Made by a program: the position numbers and the translations under genes
The notes under the pieces: generated by a model
What the model was told of the DNA's origin: nothing
The model's database searches: none
The model's input: the letters and a program-made list of their open reading frames with translations, nothing else
Origin: Coriobacteriaceae bacterium
GTDB taxonomy: Bacteria; Actinomycetota; Coriobacteriia; Coriobacteriales; Coriobacteriaceae
Direction of reading: 5' to 3'
DNA length: 64,000 nucleotides
NCBI GenBank assembly: GCA_015062655.1
Contig: SUUG01000011.1
Coordinates: forward strand, 186,001-250,000
Shown: piece after piece, positions 9,756 to 21,391 of the stretch
Layout of the letters: each line of letters opens with the position of its first letter
How positions within the stretch are numbered: position 1 is the stretch's first letter

Positions 9756-9821
9756 GCGGGTCGGGACCGCATCCGCAGGGCGTTCGCGAAGCCGCGCCCG
9801 AAGGATGCGGTCCCGACCCGC
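9756..9821. repeat. Simple GC-rich palindromic element, 19-bp perfect arms
   Basis: Arms 9756-9774 and 9803-9821 are perfect reverse complements. The interior itself folds around GTTCGCGAAGC. It lies 17 bp past the queA stop on the minus strand but has no T-run, so simple termination is less likely. Confidence 0.75.
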
Positions 9822-9838
9822 CGTACGGGAGCCCGAGG

Positions 9839-11050
9839 CTACTCGATCAGCATCGCGTCGCCGAAGCTCAGGAAGCGGTAGCGCTCGCGCACGGCCTCCT
9901 CGTAGGCATCCATGATCTTCTCGCGGCCGGCGAGCGCCGAGACGAGCATCATGAGGGTCGAGCGCGGCACGTGGTAGTTCGTGATCAGGGCGTCCACCAC
10001 GTGGTAGGTCGACCCCGGCATGAGGTAGAGCTGGGTCGTCGCATCCTCGCGCACCACGATGTCGCCGCGGCCGCGCACGTCCGCGCCGTCCGCGCGCCCC
10101 TCGAACCCGCGCGCCACCACGGGCACCTCGGCCACCGGCGCCTCCGCGTCGAAGGCGCTCTCGAGCGAGCGCACCGCCGTCGTCCCCACCGCGATCACCC
10201 GGCGCCCGGCTGCCTTCGCGGCATGCACGGCGTCGACCACCTCGGCCGGCACATGGTAGCGCTCGGTGTGCATGACGTGCTCGGTGGGGTCGTCCTCCTC
10301 CACGAGGCGGAAGGTGTCGATACCCACCTCGAGCTCGACGGTCGCCCAACCCACGCCTTTCGCGCGGATCCGTTCGATGAGCTCGGGCGTGAAGTGCAGG
10401 CCCGCCGTCGGCGCGGCGGCGGAGTGCTCCTCACGCATGGCGTAGACGGTCTGGTACTTCTCGGGGTCGCCCTCGTACTCGGTGATATAGGGCGGCAACG
10501 GCACGTGCCCCGCCGCATGGATCGCGGCGTCGAGCGTGAGCGGCTCCCCGTCGGCGCCCTCCCCCACCGGTTCGAAACGCACGAGGCGCCCGCCCTTGCT
10601 CTCGGGCACGAAGTCGACGATCTCGCCGGTGAGCACCACCGGTGCGCTCGCGGGCGCATGCAGGCCGCCCGCGCGGTACTCCACCACCGCGCCCGGCTTC
10701 AGGCGCTTCCCGGGGTTCACAAGGCACTCCCAGACGTGGCCCATCGCGTCGATGTCCTCCCGGCGCCGCAGCAGGAGCGTCTCGGAGACGCCGCCGGTCT
10801 CGGCCTTCCTCCCCACGAGGCGCGCCGGCATGACGCGCGTGCGGTTCGCCACGAGCAGGTCGCCCGGCTCGAGGTAGTCGATGATGTCTGAGAAGACCCG
10901 GTGCTCCACGCTGCCCCCGTGCGCGAGCGGGGCACCGGCGGCGCCGTCCTCGCGATGGAGCACGAGCAGGCGGCAGCTGTCCCGCGGCTCGGCGGGGGCC
11001 TGGGCGATCAGCTCGTCGGGCAGGTTGTAATCAAAATCATCGGTGCGCAT
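9839..11050 (-). CDS. queA: S-adenosylmethionine:tRNA ribosyltransferase-isomerase
   Basis: QueA transfers the ribosyl part of SAM to preQ1 in tRNA, giving epoxyqueuosine, the penultimate step of queuosine synthesis. I place the start at ATG 11050 because AAGGAGGGC precedes it by 4 nt; the frame is open 10 codons further. The product is 403 aa, longer than the usual 340-360. Family motifs are FDYNLPDELIAQ at the N-terminus, TAGLHFTPELI in the middle and VGTTAVRSLE near 250-260. Extra residues lie in the AGGLHAPASAP region. No other queuosine gene is in the window. Confidence 0.93.
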   Translation of the reverse strand: MRTDDFDYNLPDELIAQAPAEPRDSCRLLVLHREDGAAGAPLAHGGSVEHRVFSDIIDYLEPGDLLVANRTRVMPARLVGRKAETGGVSETLLLRRREDIDAMGHVWECLVNPGKRLKPGAVVEYRAGGLHAPASAPVVLTGEIVDFVPESKGGRLVRFEPVGEGADGEPLTLDAAIHAAGHVPLPPYITEYEGDPEKYQTVYAMREEHSAAAPTAGLHFTPELIERIRAKGVGWATVELEVGIDTFRLVEEDDPTEHVMHTERYHVPAEVVDAVHAAKAAGRRVIAVGTTAVRSLESAFDAEAPVAEVPVVARGFEGRADGADVRGRGDIVVREDATTQLYLMPGSTYHVVDALITNYHVPRSTLMMLVSALAGREKIMDAYEEAVRERYRFLSFGDAMLIE

Positions 11051-11138
11051 GGCGCCCTCCTTGTCAGCAATCGATCTCAAACGTCCGCGCCGCCGCGGCG
11101 CGCCTGCGCGCTCACGCGGCTGGACGGGGCGGTCGCAC

Positions 11139-12032
11139 TCAGCCCCCGAGCTGCTTGAACCCGTAGCCGATGGCCTCGTTCACGTCGGTGATCATGAGGA
11201 TCGCTGCCGGGTCGTACTCCTGGACGATCGTCTTCACGATGCTCACCTCGCTCACGCTCATGATGAGCATCAGGACGGGCCGCTCCTTTTGCGTGTAGGC
11301 ACCGCGGGCGAGCAGCTCGGTGCAGCCGCGGTCCATGTCGACGAGGATCGCGCGCTCGATGTCGCGGTAGGAGTCGGAGATGATGAAGGCCGCGCGCTGG
11401 CGGTTGCCGCCGTCCACCACGGCGTTCACGACGAAGCCCATGAGCACCATGGAGATGGCGGCGTAAAGCGCCTGCTCGAGCGAGAACACCGGCGCACTCG
11501 CCGCGCAGACGGCCACGTCGATGGCCATGACGGTGCTGCCCACCGGCAGCGAGGTGCGCCGCGAGATGATCTGTCCGATGGTGTCCGAGCCGCCCGTGTT
11601 CGCACCGCACCGAAACACCAGCCCGTAGCCGATACCGGAGATGATGCCGCCCCACAGCGAGGCGAGCATGAGGTCCCCACCGCCGAGCGGCACCACGAAG
11701 GGCGAGAACAGGTCGGTGAAGAAGCCGAGGAGCACGAACCCGGTGACGGTCTGCACGGCGTAACGCACGCCGCCGGCCCTCACCACGAGCAGGAGCAGCA
11801 AGTTGTTCATCACGATCGTCTGGATGCCCACGGGGAGCATGAAGCCGTTCCTGACCGCGAGCTCGGAGGTGATGGTGGCCAGGCCGGTGAGCCCGCCGGC
11901 GGCGAGGCCGTTGGGGATCAGGAAGGCGTCGGTGGCGAACGCCGCGATCGCGCAGCCGGCCATGATGAGCGGCAGGTCGCGGATGAAGCGCGACCGGATG
12001 ATGCGGTCGATGTCGATGCTGCGTCGCGGCAC
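11139..12032 (-). CDS. YitT-family membrane protein (DUF161 plus DUF2179)
   Basis: A 297-aa protein if it starts at GTG 12032, which has GGGGGAGAC just upstream; the open frame could add 14 residues. Five to six hydrophobic segments occupy about residues 18-200, with conserved glycine motifs such as NGLAAGGLTGLA and CGANTGGSDTIGQIIS. A C-terminal soluble DUF2179 domain (about 215-297) ends in VNEAIGYGFKQL. The transported substrate, if any, is not known for this family. It stands upstream of queA on the same strand with an 88-bp gap. Confidence 0.85.
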   Translation of the reverse strand: MPRRSIDIDRIIRSRFIRDLPLIMAGCAIAAFATDAFLIPNGLAAGGLTGLATITSELAVRNGFMLPVGIQTIVMNNLLLLLVVRAGGVRYAVQTVTGFVLLGFFTDLFSPFVVPLGGGDLMLASLWGGIISGIGYGLVFRCGANTGGSDTIGQIISRRTSLPVGSTVMAIDVAVCAASAPVFSLEQALYAAISMVLMGFVVNAVVDGGNRQRAAFIISDSYRDIERAILVDMDRGCTELLARGAYTQKERPVLMLIMSVSEVSIVKTIVQEYDPAAILMITDVNEAIGYGFKQLGG

Positions 12033-12150
12033 GTCTCCCCCTATCGTGTCAGGCGCCCTCAAGCGGGGCGCCACTCGCGCCGGGCGCGGCAGCGGCCAAG
12101 GGCGGACGGGGCGAGAGCCCGTGCCCGCTCACAGCCGACCGGCGCCCTCG

Positions 12151-13325
12151 CTATGCGTCTTCGTTCAGGTCTTCCTCCGACGGCACGTACTCGGTGCGGC
12201 CGGTGGACCAGCGGTGGTAGCCCACCACGAACGGGTCGAGGTCGCCGTCGTCGAGCACCGCGTCCACGTTGCCGGTCTCCACGCCGGAGCGCAGGTCCTT
12301 GACCATCTGGTACGGGTAGAGCACGTAGCTCCTGATCTGGTTGCCGAAGCCCGCCGCCTGCTTGGGGCCGCGGATGGCGTCGAGGGTCTCCTCGCGCTTC
12401 TCGAGCTCAAGCTCGTAGAGGCGCGCCTTCAGGATCTGCATGCACGCCGCCTTGTTCTGGATCTGGCTGCGCTCGTTTTGGCAGGTGACGACGATGCCCG
12501 TGGGCAGGTGCGTGATGCGCACCGCGGAGTCGGTGGTGTTCACGCCCTGGCCGCCCGGGCCGCTCGCATGGTAGACGTCCACGCGGATGTCGTCGGGCGC
12601 GACCTCGATCTCGATGTCGTCGGGCAGGACCGGGATGACCTCAACGCCGGCGAACGATGTCTGGCGACGCTTCTTGGCGTCGGTGGGCGAGATGCGCACG
12701 AGCCGGTGCACGCCGGCCTCGGCGCGGAGCATGCCGAAGGCGTCCTTGCCCTCGACCGTGAAGGTGGCGCGGTCGATGCCGATGGCTTCGGCGGCCGGGC
12801 AGTCGTTGACCGTGACCTTCCAGCCGCGGCGCTCGCAGTACTTGAGGTACATCTTGAACAGCATGAACGCCCAGTCCTGGGCCTCGAGACCGCCCTGACC
12901 GGGCTTGATCGTGACGATCGCGCTGCCGTGATCGAACTCGCCGGTGAACCAGCTCGAGAGCTCCATGTCGTCGATCGAGCGCGTGAGGGAGGCGACGGTG
13001 CCGGCGGCCTCGGCGGCCAACTCGTCGGCGTCGGAGCCCTCCATCTCGGCGGCGAGCTCGAAGGCGGCGCGGGCGTCCGCCAGGCGGGCGCGGGCGCCCT
13101 CGACGGCCGCCACGTCCTCCTTGCAGCGGGAGAGCTCCTCCATCACCGTGCGGGCCGCGGCGGCGTCGTCCCAGAAGCCGGGCTCGGCGCTGCGCCGCTC
13201 GAGCTCGGCGATGCGGTCGCGCTTCTCATCGACGTGGAGGTACTGCTCGACCTCGCCCAGGCGCTCGGCGAGGGCGTCGAGGTCGGCCTCCGTGATCGAG
13301 GGGGTGCCGGTGTCGGGTTGCTGCG

Positions 13326-13329
<4 letters not shown>
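12151..13329 (-). CDS. prfB: Peptide chain release factor 2
   Basis: RF2 recognises UGA and UAA and triggers peptide release on the ribosome. It is 392 aa, starting at an ATG that overlaps the secA stop (ATGA), so translation is coupled. The catalytic GGQ is at 259-261. The codon-recognition tripeptide, normally SPF, reads S214-P215-T216 here, in the context RISPTDAKKRRQTSF. There is no in-frame UGA or slippery site near the start, so the programmed frameshift autoregulation known from other bacteria is absent. UGA is used as a stop in this window (for example copZ and secA), so a functional RF2 is needed. Confidence 0.93.
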
Positions 13330-16241
<2,912 letters not shown>

Positions 16242-16352
16242 GTGGTTTCCTTACCCGGTAGACACCCAACTCAACCCACTCTAGCGGCTCGCGGGCGGCG
16301 CCTTGCGCAGGATGTATGTGCGCACGGAGAAACCACGGTCGAGCAGCCGCGT

Positions 16353-16429
16353 TGCGCAAGCGGCGGGGCCGGCGGGCAGCGGCGAGAGGGGCGTTTGCGC
16401 AAGCGGCGGGGCCGGCGGGCAGCGGCGAG
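16353..16429. repeat. Two identical 34-bp direct repeats
   Basis: 16353-16386 and 16396-16429 are identical (unit starts TGCGCAAGCGGCGGGGCCGG) and are separated by 9 bp. They lie between the rpmE terminator and the secA promoter region. They could be a recent tandem duplication or paired binding sites. Confidence 0.8.
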
Positions 16430-16443
16430 CCGGGCTCGCGGCG

Positions 16444-16485
16444 AAAAAAAAACGCCCCGCGGCCGGTGTGCGGCTCGCGGGGCGT
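16444..16485 (-). terminator. Intrinsic terminator after rpmE
   Basis: On the minus strand a 10-bp GC stem (16476-16485 with 16452-16461) is followed by nine T residues. It lies about 30 bp past the rpmE stop. Confidence 0.9.
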
Positions 16486-16513
16486 CTCGGGTGCGCTCTT
16501 CAGGCGTGCGCCG

Positions 16514-16960
16514 TTACTCGGCAGCGGCCTCGGTGGCCTCCTCGGCGGAGGCGGCGTCCTCAGCGGTCTCGGCAGCGGCGGTCTCAGCCTCGGCCTCGGC
16601 CTTCGCGGCCTCAGCGGCGGCCTTCTTCTCGTACTCGGCGGCGCGCTTGGCCTTCTCGGCGGCCTTCGCCTCGCGCTCGGCGGCCTTCTTGGCAGCGGCC
16701 TCCTCGGCGGCCTTCTGGCGCTCGGCCTTCTTGGCGGCCTCGCGCTCGAGGGCGGCCTGGGCGGCGCCGCCGAACTTGTCGGCGAAGCGCTGGACGCGTC
16801 CACCGGTGTCGACGAACTTCTGCTGGCCCGTGTAGAACGGGTGGCACTCGTTGCAGAGCTCGACGGTGATCTCGGGCTTGGTCGAGCGGGTCTTGAAGGT
16901 GTTACCGCAGCTGCAGCGCACCGTGCACTCGACGTAGTCGGGGTGGATTCCAGGCTTCAT
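16514..16960 (-). CDS. rpmE: Ribosomal protein L31 with long charged C-terminal tail
   Basis: L31 bridges the ribosomal subunits. The start ATG 16960 gives 148 aa, about twice the usual 65-90. Residues 1-65 are the conserved zinc-binding (C+) form, with [10 protein letters not shown] and [16 protein letters not shown] providing the cysteines. Residues about 70-148 are almost entirely Ala, Lys, Glu and Arg, first basic ([11 protein letters not shown]) then acidic at the end, and should form a long helix. Such tails are seen in relatives (recalled, not searched). Two tandem hairpins in the leader suggest autoregulation. Confidence 0.93.
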   Translation of the reverse strand: MKPGIHPDYVECTVRCSCGNTFKTRSTKPEITVELCNECHPFYTGQQKFVDTGGRVQRFADKFGGAAQAALEREAAKKAERQKAAEEAAAKKAAEREAKAAEKAKRAAEYEKKAAAEAAKAEAEAETAAAETAEDAASAEEATEAAAE

Positions 16961-16984
16961 GGTAAGGCTCCTCTTCGTTCGCGC

Positions 16985-17032
16985 CCTGGTTACCGACCAG
17001 GACTCAGGGGCGCCTTGGTTTCCGACCAAGGC
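16985..17032 (-). promoter_or_regulatory. Tandem-hairpin leader of rpmE
   Basis: Two hairpins lie 25-72 bp before the rpmE ATG: 17012-17032 and 16985-17001. On the minus strand both have the core GGTCGGWAACC with flanking arms, so they look like a duplicated recognition site. Leader RNAs bound by L31 are known in several bacterial groups, including actinobacteria. Assignment to that class is an inference. Confidence 0.55.
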
Positions 17033-17299
17033 AATTCAGGGCAGTTGGTTAGTCTATCACAGCCCCCGCGGCCCCGCACCCGTGCGCACAATACCTCGAC
17101 ATCGCTGCAATACCGGCGTCACGCACGGCGCCTTAGATCGTGCGGGCACTGCGGTACCGGTACAATGGAGCGGTCGCATGAAGATGCCCTGAGCCTTGAG
17201 ACCCCGCCGGGATCGGACCGGATGCGGGGGCCGGCGCCGCAGGGCGCCGCGTGCATCGCCATGCGCCGCACAGGACCCAACAGAGCAATCGGAGGACCC

Positions 17300-17587
17300 A
17301 TGGCCGCCACTGAATCCAACCGCATCGTCATCACCGTCCTCGGCAAGAACCGTGCGGGCATCGTCGCCGCCGTGGCGAAGATCCTGGGCGAGGCGGCCGT
17401 GGACATCCGCGACATCACCCAGAGCATCATCGAGGACATCTTCACGATGACGATGATCGCCGACATGTCGGCGTCCGGCCTCGATTTCAGCGAGCTCCAG
17501 GAGCGCCTCGCCGAGGCCGGCGACGAGGTGGGCGTCGCGGTGCAGATGCAGCGCGAGGACGTCTTCAACTTCATGTACCGCCTCTAA
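17300..17587 (+). CDS. ACT-domain protein (UPF0237 type)
   Basis: A 95-aa cytoplasmic protein consisting of a single ACT fold. It starts IVITVLGKNRAGIVAAVAKI, typical of amino-acid-sensing ACT domains, and ends MQREDVFNFMYRL. The ATG follows GGAGGA by 3 nt. In Firmicutes this family usually stands next to a DUF711/PFL-like gene; here the next gene is citrate synthase, 72 bp downstream on the same strand. The ligand is unknown. A TACAAT box at 17161-17166 could be the -10 of the pair; I see no convincing -35. Confidence 0.85.
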   Translation: MAATESNRIVITVLGKNRAGIVAAVAKILGEAAVDIRDITQSIIEDIFTMTMIADMSASGLDFSELQERLAEAGDEVGVAVQMQREDVFNFMYRL

Positions 17588-17659
17588 GGGCGCGCTTCGG
17601 GCTGCGGGAGACGAGGACCCCCGCAGCCCCTTCCCGCACGGCCGGACGAGGGAGTCACC

Positions 17660-19084
17660 ATGGCATACACCGCACAGAACATCTTGTACCGCTTCGACGA
17701 CGCGCTCAGCCGCCTGGTCGTCGACTACGAGGCCAGCCGCCAGATCGGACCGGAGAGCGAGCGCCTCTACCGCGGCGCCTCGATGGAGTCGTTCGACGAG
17801 GCCTACTTCGAGTCGCACAACGTGAAGCGAGGCCTGCGCAACAGCGACGGGTCGGGCGTGGTGGCCGGCCTCACGCACATCTCGAACGTCCACGGCTACG
17901 ACAAGGTGGACGGGCGCGTGGTCCCCGACGAGGGGAGGCTGACGCTTCGCGGCTACGACATAGCCGACCTCATCACCCATGCCCAGGCGGAGGACCGCTT
18001 CGGCTACGAGGAGGTGGCCTACCTGCTGCTCACCGGCTCCCTCCCCCGCCAAGACGAGCTCGCCGACTTCTGCGACCGCCTGGGCGCCAACCGCCAGATG
18101 TCCAAGGGGTATGTGGAGGAGTTCCCGAGCAGCACGCTCTCCACGAGCATCATGAACGTGCTCGCGCGCGCCGTGCTTTTGCTCTACGCCTTCGACGCCG
18201 AGCCCGACGACACCTCCCCCGAGCACGAGATCGACATCGCGGTCTCACTGCTCTCGCGCCTGCCGCGCATCGCCGCGATCGCCCACGCCGCAGCCTCGGC
18301 CCACCAGGAGGGCCGGCGCGCCGTGGTGTCCACGCCCGACACAAGCCTCTCCACGGCCGAGACGATCCTGCAGATCCTGCGCGGCGAGGACGGGGAGTTC
18401 ACCCATGAGGAGGCCATGCTCCTCGACGTCATGCTCATGCTCCACGCCGAGCACGGCGGCGGCAACAACTCGACCTTCACCTGCCGCGTGCTCTCGAGCT
18501 CGGCGACGGACGCCTACTCGGCCTACGCCGCCGCGATCGGCTCGCTCAAGGGCCCGCGCCACGGCGGCGCGAACGCCAAGGTCGTCCACATGCACGAGGA
18601 CATCCGCGAGCACGTGGGCCGCTGGGATGACGACGACGAGGTGGCCGCGTACCTCGCGAGGATCCTGCGCCGCGAGGCCTTCGACGGCACGGGGCTGATC
18701 TACGGCATGGGGCACGCCGTCTACACGCTCTCCGACCCGCGCGCGAGCCTGTGCCGCCGCTATGCCGCGGCGCTCGCCGAGGACAAGGGCCTGGGCGAGG
18801 AGTTCCACCTGATCGAGCGCATCGAGCGCCTGGCGCCCGAGGTCATGCGCGACGTGCAGGGCATCAAGAAGCCCATCTGCGCGAACATCGACCTGTACAC
18901 GGGCTTCATCTACCAGATGCTGGACATCCCCGAGACGCTCTTCACGCCGCTGTTCGCCGTGGCCCGCACCGCCGGCTGGGCCGCGCATCGCATGGAGGAG
19001 CTCTTCGGTGCCCGGCGGATCATCCGGCCGGCGTACTACTCGATGATGGACGAGATGGAGTACCGCCCGATCAGCGAGCGGTAG
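17660..19084 (+). CDS. gltA: Citrate synthase
   Basis: It condenses oxaloacetate and acetyl-CoA to citrate. The product is 474 aa, longer than the common 380-430, with an extra N-terminal domain of about 70 residues before GLTHISNVHGY. Active-site regions are LHAEHGGGNNSTFTCRV (first catalytic His), GPRHGGANAKV and GMGHAVYTLSDPRA (second His and Asp). The ATG follows GAGGGAG. No aconitase or isocitrate dehydrogenase gene is in the window, so whether it feeds glutamate synthesis or a fuller TCA branch is open. A 64-bp palindrome begins 22 bp after the stop. Confidence 0.92.
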   Translation: MAYTAQNILYRFDDALSRLVVDYEASRQIGPESERLYRGASMESFDEAYFESHNVKRGLRNSDGSGVVAGLTHISNVHGYDKVDGRVVPDEGRLTLRGYDIADLITHAQAEDRFGYEEVAYLLLTGSLPRQDELADFCDRLGANRQMSKGYVEEFPSSTLSTSIMNVLARAVLLLYAFDAEPDDTSPEHEIDIAVSLLSRLPRIAAIAHAAASAHQEGRRAVVSTPDTSLSTAETILQILRGEDGEFTHEEAMLLDVMLMLHAEHGGGNNSTFTCRVLSSSATDAYSAYAAAIGSLKGPRHGGANAKVVHMHEDIREHVGRWDDDDEVAAYLARILRREAFDGTGLIYGMGHAVYTLSDPRASLCRRYAAALAEDKGLGEEFHLIERIERLAPEVMRDVQGIKKPICANIDLYTGFIYQMLDIPETLFTPLFAVARTAGWAAHRMEELFGARRIIRPAYYSMMDEMEYRPISER

Positions 19085-19106
19085 GGCGCCGGTGCCGAGC
19101 GTTCAG

Positions 19107-19170
19107 ATGCCGAGCGTTCGTAATTCGACCTTTTTCTTGCGCTTTATGCCGTATTACGAACGGTCGGCAT
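19107..19170. repeat. 64-bp palindrome family, copy 1
   Basis: Arms begin ATGCCGAGCGTTCGTAAT and pair with 19153-19170 with one mismatch. A partial direct copy of the arm tip (GTGCCGAGCGTTC, 19092-19104) lies just upstream. The element sits between the convergent gltA and HAD genes and may act as a terminator for both (T-rich interior at 19131-19135). Confidence 0.85.
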
Positions 19171-19199
19171 AGTGCGCGGGGGAGCTTGGCGGCGAGGCC

Positions 19200-20048
19200 T
19201 CACGCGCTGAGGGCCGCGATCCGCTCCATCATGACCGCGGCGACGCCATCCTCATCGTTGCTCGCGCAGACCGTGTCGGCCGCCTCGCGCACCTCGGGTT
19301 CCGCGTTCGCCATAGCGACCCCGAGGCCGGCGGCGCGCAGCATCTCGATGTCATTGAAGTTGTCCCCGAATGCCACCGCGTCGGCAGCGTCCATGCCCAG
19401 CTCGCGGCAGAGCCACGTCATCGCGGCGCCCTTTGAGACGCCCGCCTCCATGACCTCGATGTTCATCGGATACGAGCGCGTGACCTCGATGCCCTCCATG
19501 TCGGCGAGCGCCGCCGTGATCGCATCGCGCTCGGCGGGGTCCTTCCAGTACATCGCGATCCGCTCGAGGGTGCCCACGCGCGCGAGCGTCTCGGGAGGCT
19601 CCTCATCGACCGGCGTGCGCGAGCGCGTCATGCTCTCAAGGATGTGCGGGTCGTCCACGTACTCGCTGAGGCGGGAGAAGAGATCGCGGCGCAGGTAGCA
19701 CCTGCCGTCGGCGAAGATGTCATAGGTCACGTCGAAGCGGCGGGCGATCTCCCAGACGGCAAGCGCCTTCTCGCGAGAGAGCGGCCAGCTCGCAAGCGTG
19801 CGGGCGCGACCGATGCTCGCCGGCTCGTCCGGGTCGAGCTCGAGCACCACGGCCCCGTTGGATGAGACGGCATGGCGCACGGTGTTGTGCGCGAGGACCT
19901 CCGAGGGGATTCCCTCGGCCGAGCGGCCCGTGCAGGGAACGAACTCCACGCCCGCTGCCGCCGCGGCATCGAGCGCGCGTGCGCTCGCATCGCTCACCGC
20001 CTTGGTGCTCGTCAGGAATGTGCCGTCCATATCTGAGAAGAAGATCAT
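19200..20048 (-). CDS. HAD-superfamily phosphatase, Cof type
   Basis: 282 aa from ATG 20048. Motif I is SDMDGTFLT near the N-terminus, with the nucleophile and acid Asp residues. Motif II is CTGRS, the lysine motif is GVSKGAAMTWL and motif IV is AFGDNFNDIEML. The C2-type cap between motifs II and III is typical of Cof/YidA proteins that dephosphorylate sugar phosphates or flavin precursors. The substrate cannot be deduced. It lies downstream of the DeoR-ended cluster but is separated from it by 443 bp of palindromic elements, so I do not place it in that operon. Confidence 0.87.
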   Translation of the reverse strand: MIFFSDMDGTFLTSTKAVSDASARALDAAAAAGVEFVPCTGRSAEGIPSEVLAHNTVRHAVSSNGAVVLELDPDEPASIGRARTLASWPLSREKALAVWEIARRFDVTYDIFADGRCYLRRDLFSRLSEYVDDPHILESMTRSRTPVDEEPPETLARVGTLERIAMYWKDPAERDAITAALADMEGIEVTRSYPMNIEVMEAGVSKGAAMTWLCRELGMDAADAVAFGDNFNDIEMLRAAGLGVAMANAEPEVREAADTVCASNDEDGVAAVMMERIAALSA

Positions 20049-20187
20049 GATGCCCCCGGGACGTATCGACAGGATTGCTCTGCACGAAGGATACCAGTGC
20101 AGAGCAAGACGTTCAGGGCGCACCGGTGCGAGAGCGCGGCCGGGCGCGGAAGAGGCCGACGTGACTCCGTTCGAGATGCCGGTCGAG

Positions 20188-20251
20188 ATGCCGAGCGTTC
20201 GTAATACGGCATTTTTACGCGATGAAAGGGCGGATTGCGAACGCTCGGCAT
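20188..20251. repeat. 64-bp palindrome family, copy 2
   Basis: The arms match the family consensus with one mismatch between arms. It is followed by about 36 bp (20252-20287) that recurs after copy 3 at 25397-25432, and then directly by a compound element at 20289. Confidence 0.85.
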
Positions 20252-20288
20252 AAGGCCTGGCCGGCGCCGGGGCGCACTGGGGCAGACA

Positions 20289-20459
20289 GGGGGTCGGTCT
20301 GACAGAAGTCCCCGCTGTGAACGTGCATGGCGGGGACTTCTGGCTCCAGGGCGGTCCGAGCGCTCCTTTTGAATATCTCTGATTGGGCGAATCGGAGCCT
20401 AAGAGCGCGTTCTCGCGCGGACACCCGTTCACGGCGGGGACTTCTGTCAGACCGACCCC
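20289..20459. repeat. Compound inverted-repeat element, family with 34-bp arms, copy 1
   Basis: The outer arms (about 34 bp, one mismatch; start GGGGTCGGTCTGACAGAAGT) pair from 20289 to 20459. A reversed partial arm copy (GGCGGGGACTTCTGGC) follows the left arm immediately, then an interior of about 80 bp containing GAATATCTCT. A second copy lies at 44918-45076. Confidence 0.85.
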
Positions 20460-20491
20460 CTCCGTCGCAGGCACGCTGAGACCTTCCCACG

Positions 20492-21256
20492 CTATTCTTC
20501 GCGCACAGCGTGAACGCAGACGCCCATCGCATCAAGGCGCCGTCGCTCCTCAGGGCTGAATACCCGCGTTGTGATCACCTCTGTGTAAGCGGAGAGCGCA
20601 TTCACTTTCATGAGCGCCTTCCGGTTGAATTTCGACGAATCTGCCACGAGGTAGCCTCGCTCGGCATTCGCCAGCACCGTCTGCTTGAGCGTCACCTTCT
20701 CCATCGTAGGCGTCAAAACACTGAAATCAGAGCTGATCGAGGCCACACCTAGAAACGCGCAATCGAACTGGATGTATCCGAGCATCTGGTTCGCGAACAT
20801 GCCCACGACGCTCCCGGTCTCAGGCTGGATGCGCCCACCGCAGCACATCACCTCGGCCTCGGAGCACTGCGAGAGGACGAAGGCGATCTTGATGTCATCG
20901 GTCACGACGGTGAGCCCGGGAACGTCGAGCAGCAGCCGCGCGATCTCGAACGTCGTGGTCCCAGCATCCAGGAACACCGTGTTACCCGGCTTCACGAGCG
21001 CCGCGGCGGCCGCCGCGATCGCGCGCTTCTCCCCCACGTGCTCGACGGCCTTGCGCTCATAGCCCTCCTCGCGCCCGAGCACGGCCGCGCCGTGCACCCG
21101 GGTGAGGGCCCCGCATTCCTCGAGCTCAGCAAGGTCGCGGCGGATGGTCATAGGACTCACCTGCAGAAGCTCCGCCAGTCGCTGCACCGGCATCCGCCTG
21201 CCCTCGGCGACGAGGCGCACGATCTCCTCTTTCCGGCTCCTCGCGAACTCGCTCAC
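20492..21256 (-). CDS. DeoR/GlpR-family transcriptional regulator
   Basis: 254 aa if the GTG at 21256 is used, with GGAGGGG 9 nt upstream; a TTG six codons earlier is possible. The N-terminal winged helix-turn-helix contains VQRLAELLQVSPMTIRRDL. The C-terminal sugar-phosphate-sensing domain has FLDAGTTTFEIARLL and the VADSSKF motif. It is last in a minus-strand cluster with a DUF1537 kinase, GntP permease and PdxA2-like gene, so it probably controls them. The inducer would be a phosphorylated C4 acid or DHAP-like compound (inference). A candidate operator lies upstream of the kinase. Confidence 0.88.
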   Translation of the reverse strand: MSEFARSRKEEIVRLVAEGRRMPVQRLAELLQVSPMTIRRDLAELEECGALTRVHGAAVLGREEGYERKAVEHVGEKRAIAAAAAALVKPGNTVFLDAGTTTFEIARLLLDVPGLTVVTDDIKIAFVLSQCSEAEVMCCGGRIQPETGSVVGMFANQMLGYIQFDCAFLGVASISSDFSVLTPTMEKVTLKQTVLANAERGYLVADSSKFNRKALMKVNALSAYTEVITTRVFSPEERRRLDAMGVCVHAVREE

Positions 21257-21391
21257 AGCGGCGCTCCCCTCCAACGGCGACGGGGCCGGTTCGCCACCGG
21301 CCCCGACAACAACTTATGGTCTGCAGTGTAGCAGGACGGGCCGGTGCACGGCCTCACGCCCGAACGCCGGCCCGAACCCGCGCGCCTCGAC

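Larger units (their letters stand above)
9424..9838. other. Hairpin-rich intergenic region between convergent genes
   Basis: No gene is seen. It holds an imperfect hairpin with core GTGGCTTCGCAAACAC (about 9477-9518), an A-rich to T-rich hairpin that may terminate the coiled-coil gene (about 9568-9601), a 58-bp palindrome (9613-9670), a GCA/GCG-rich triplet-like tract (9675-9725) and a 66-bp GC-rich palindrome (9756-9821). Confidence 0.6.
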
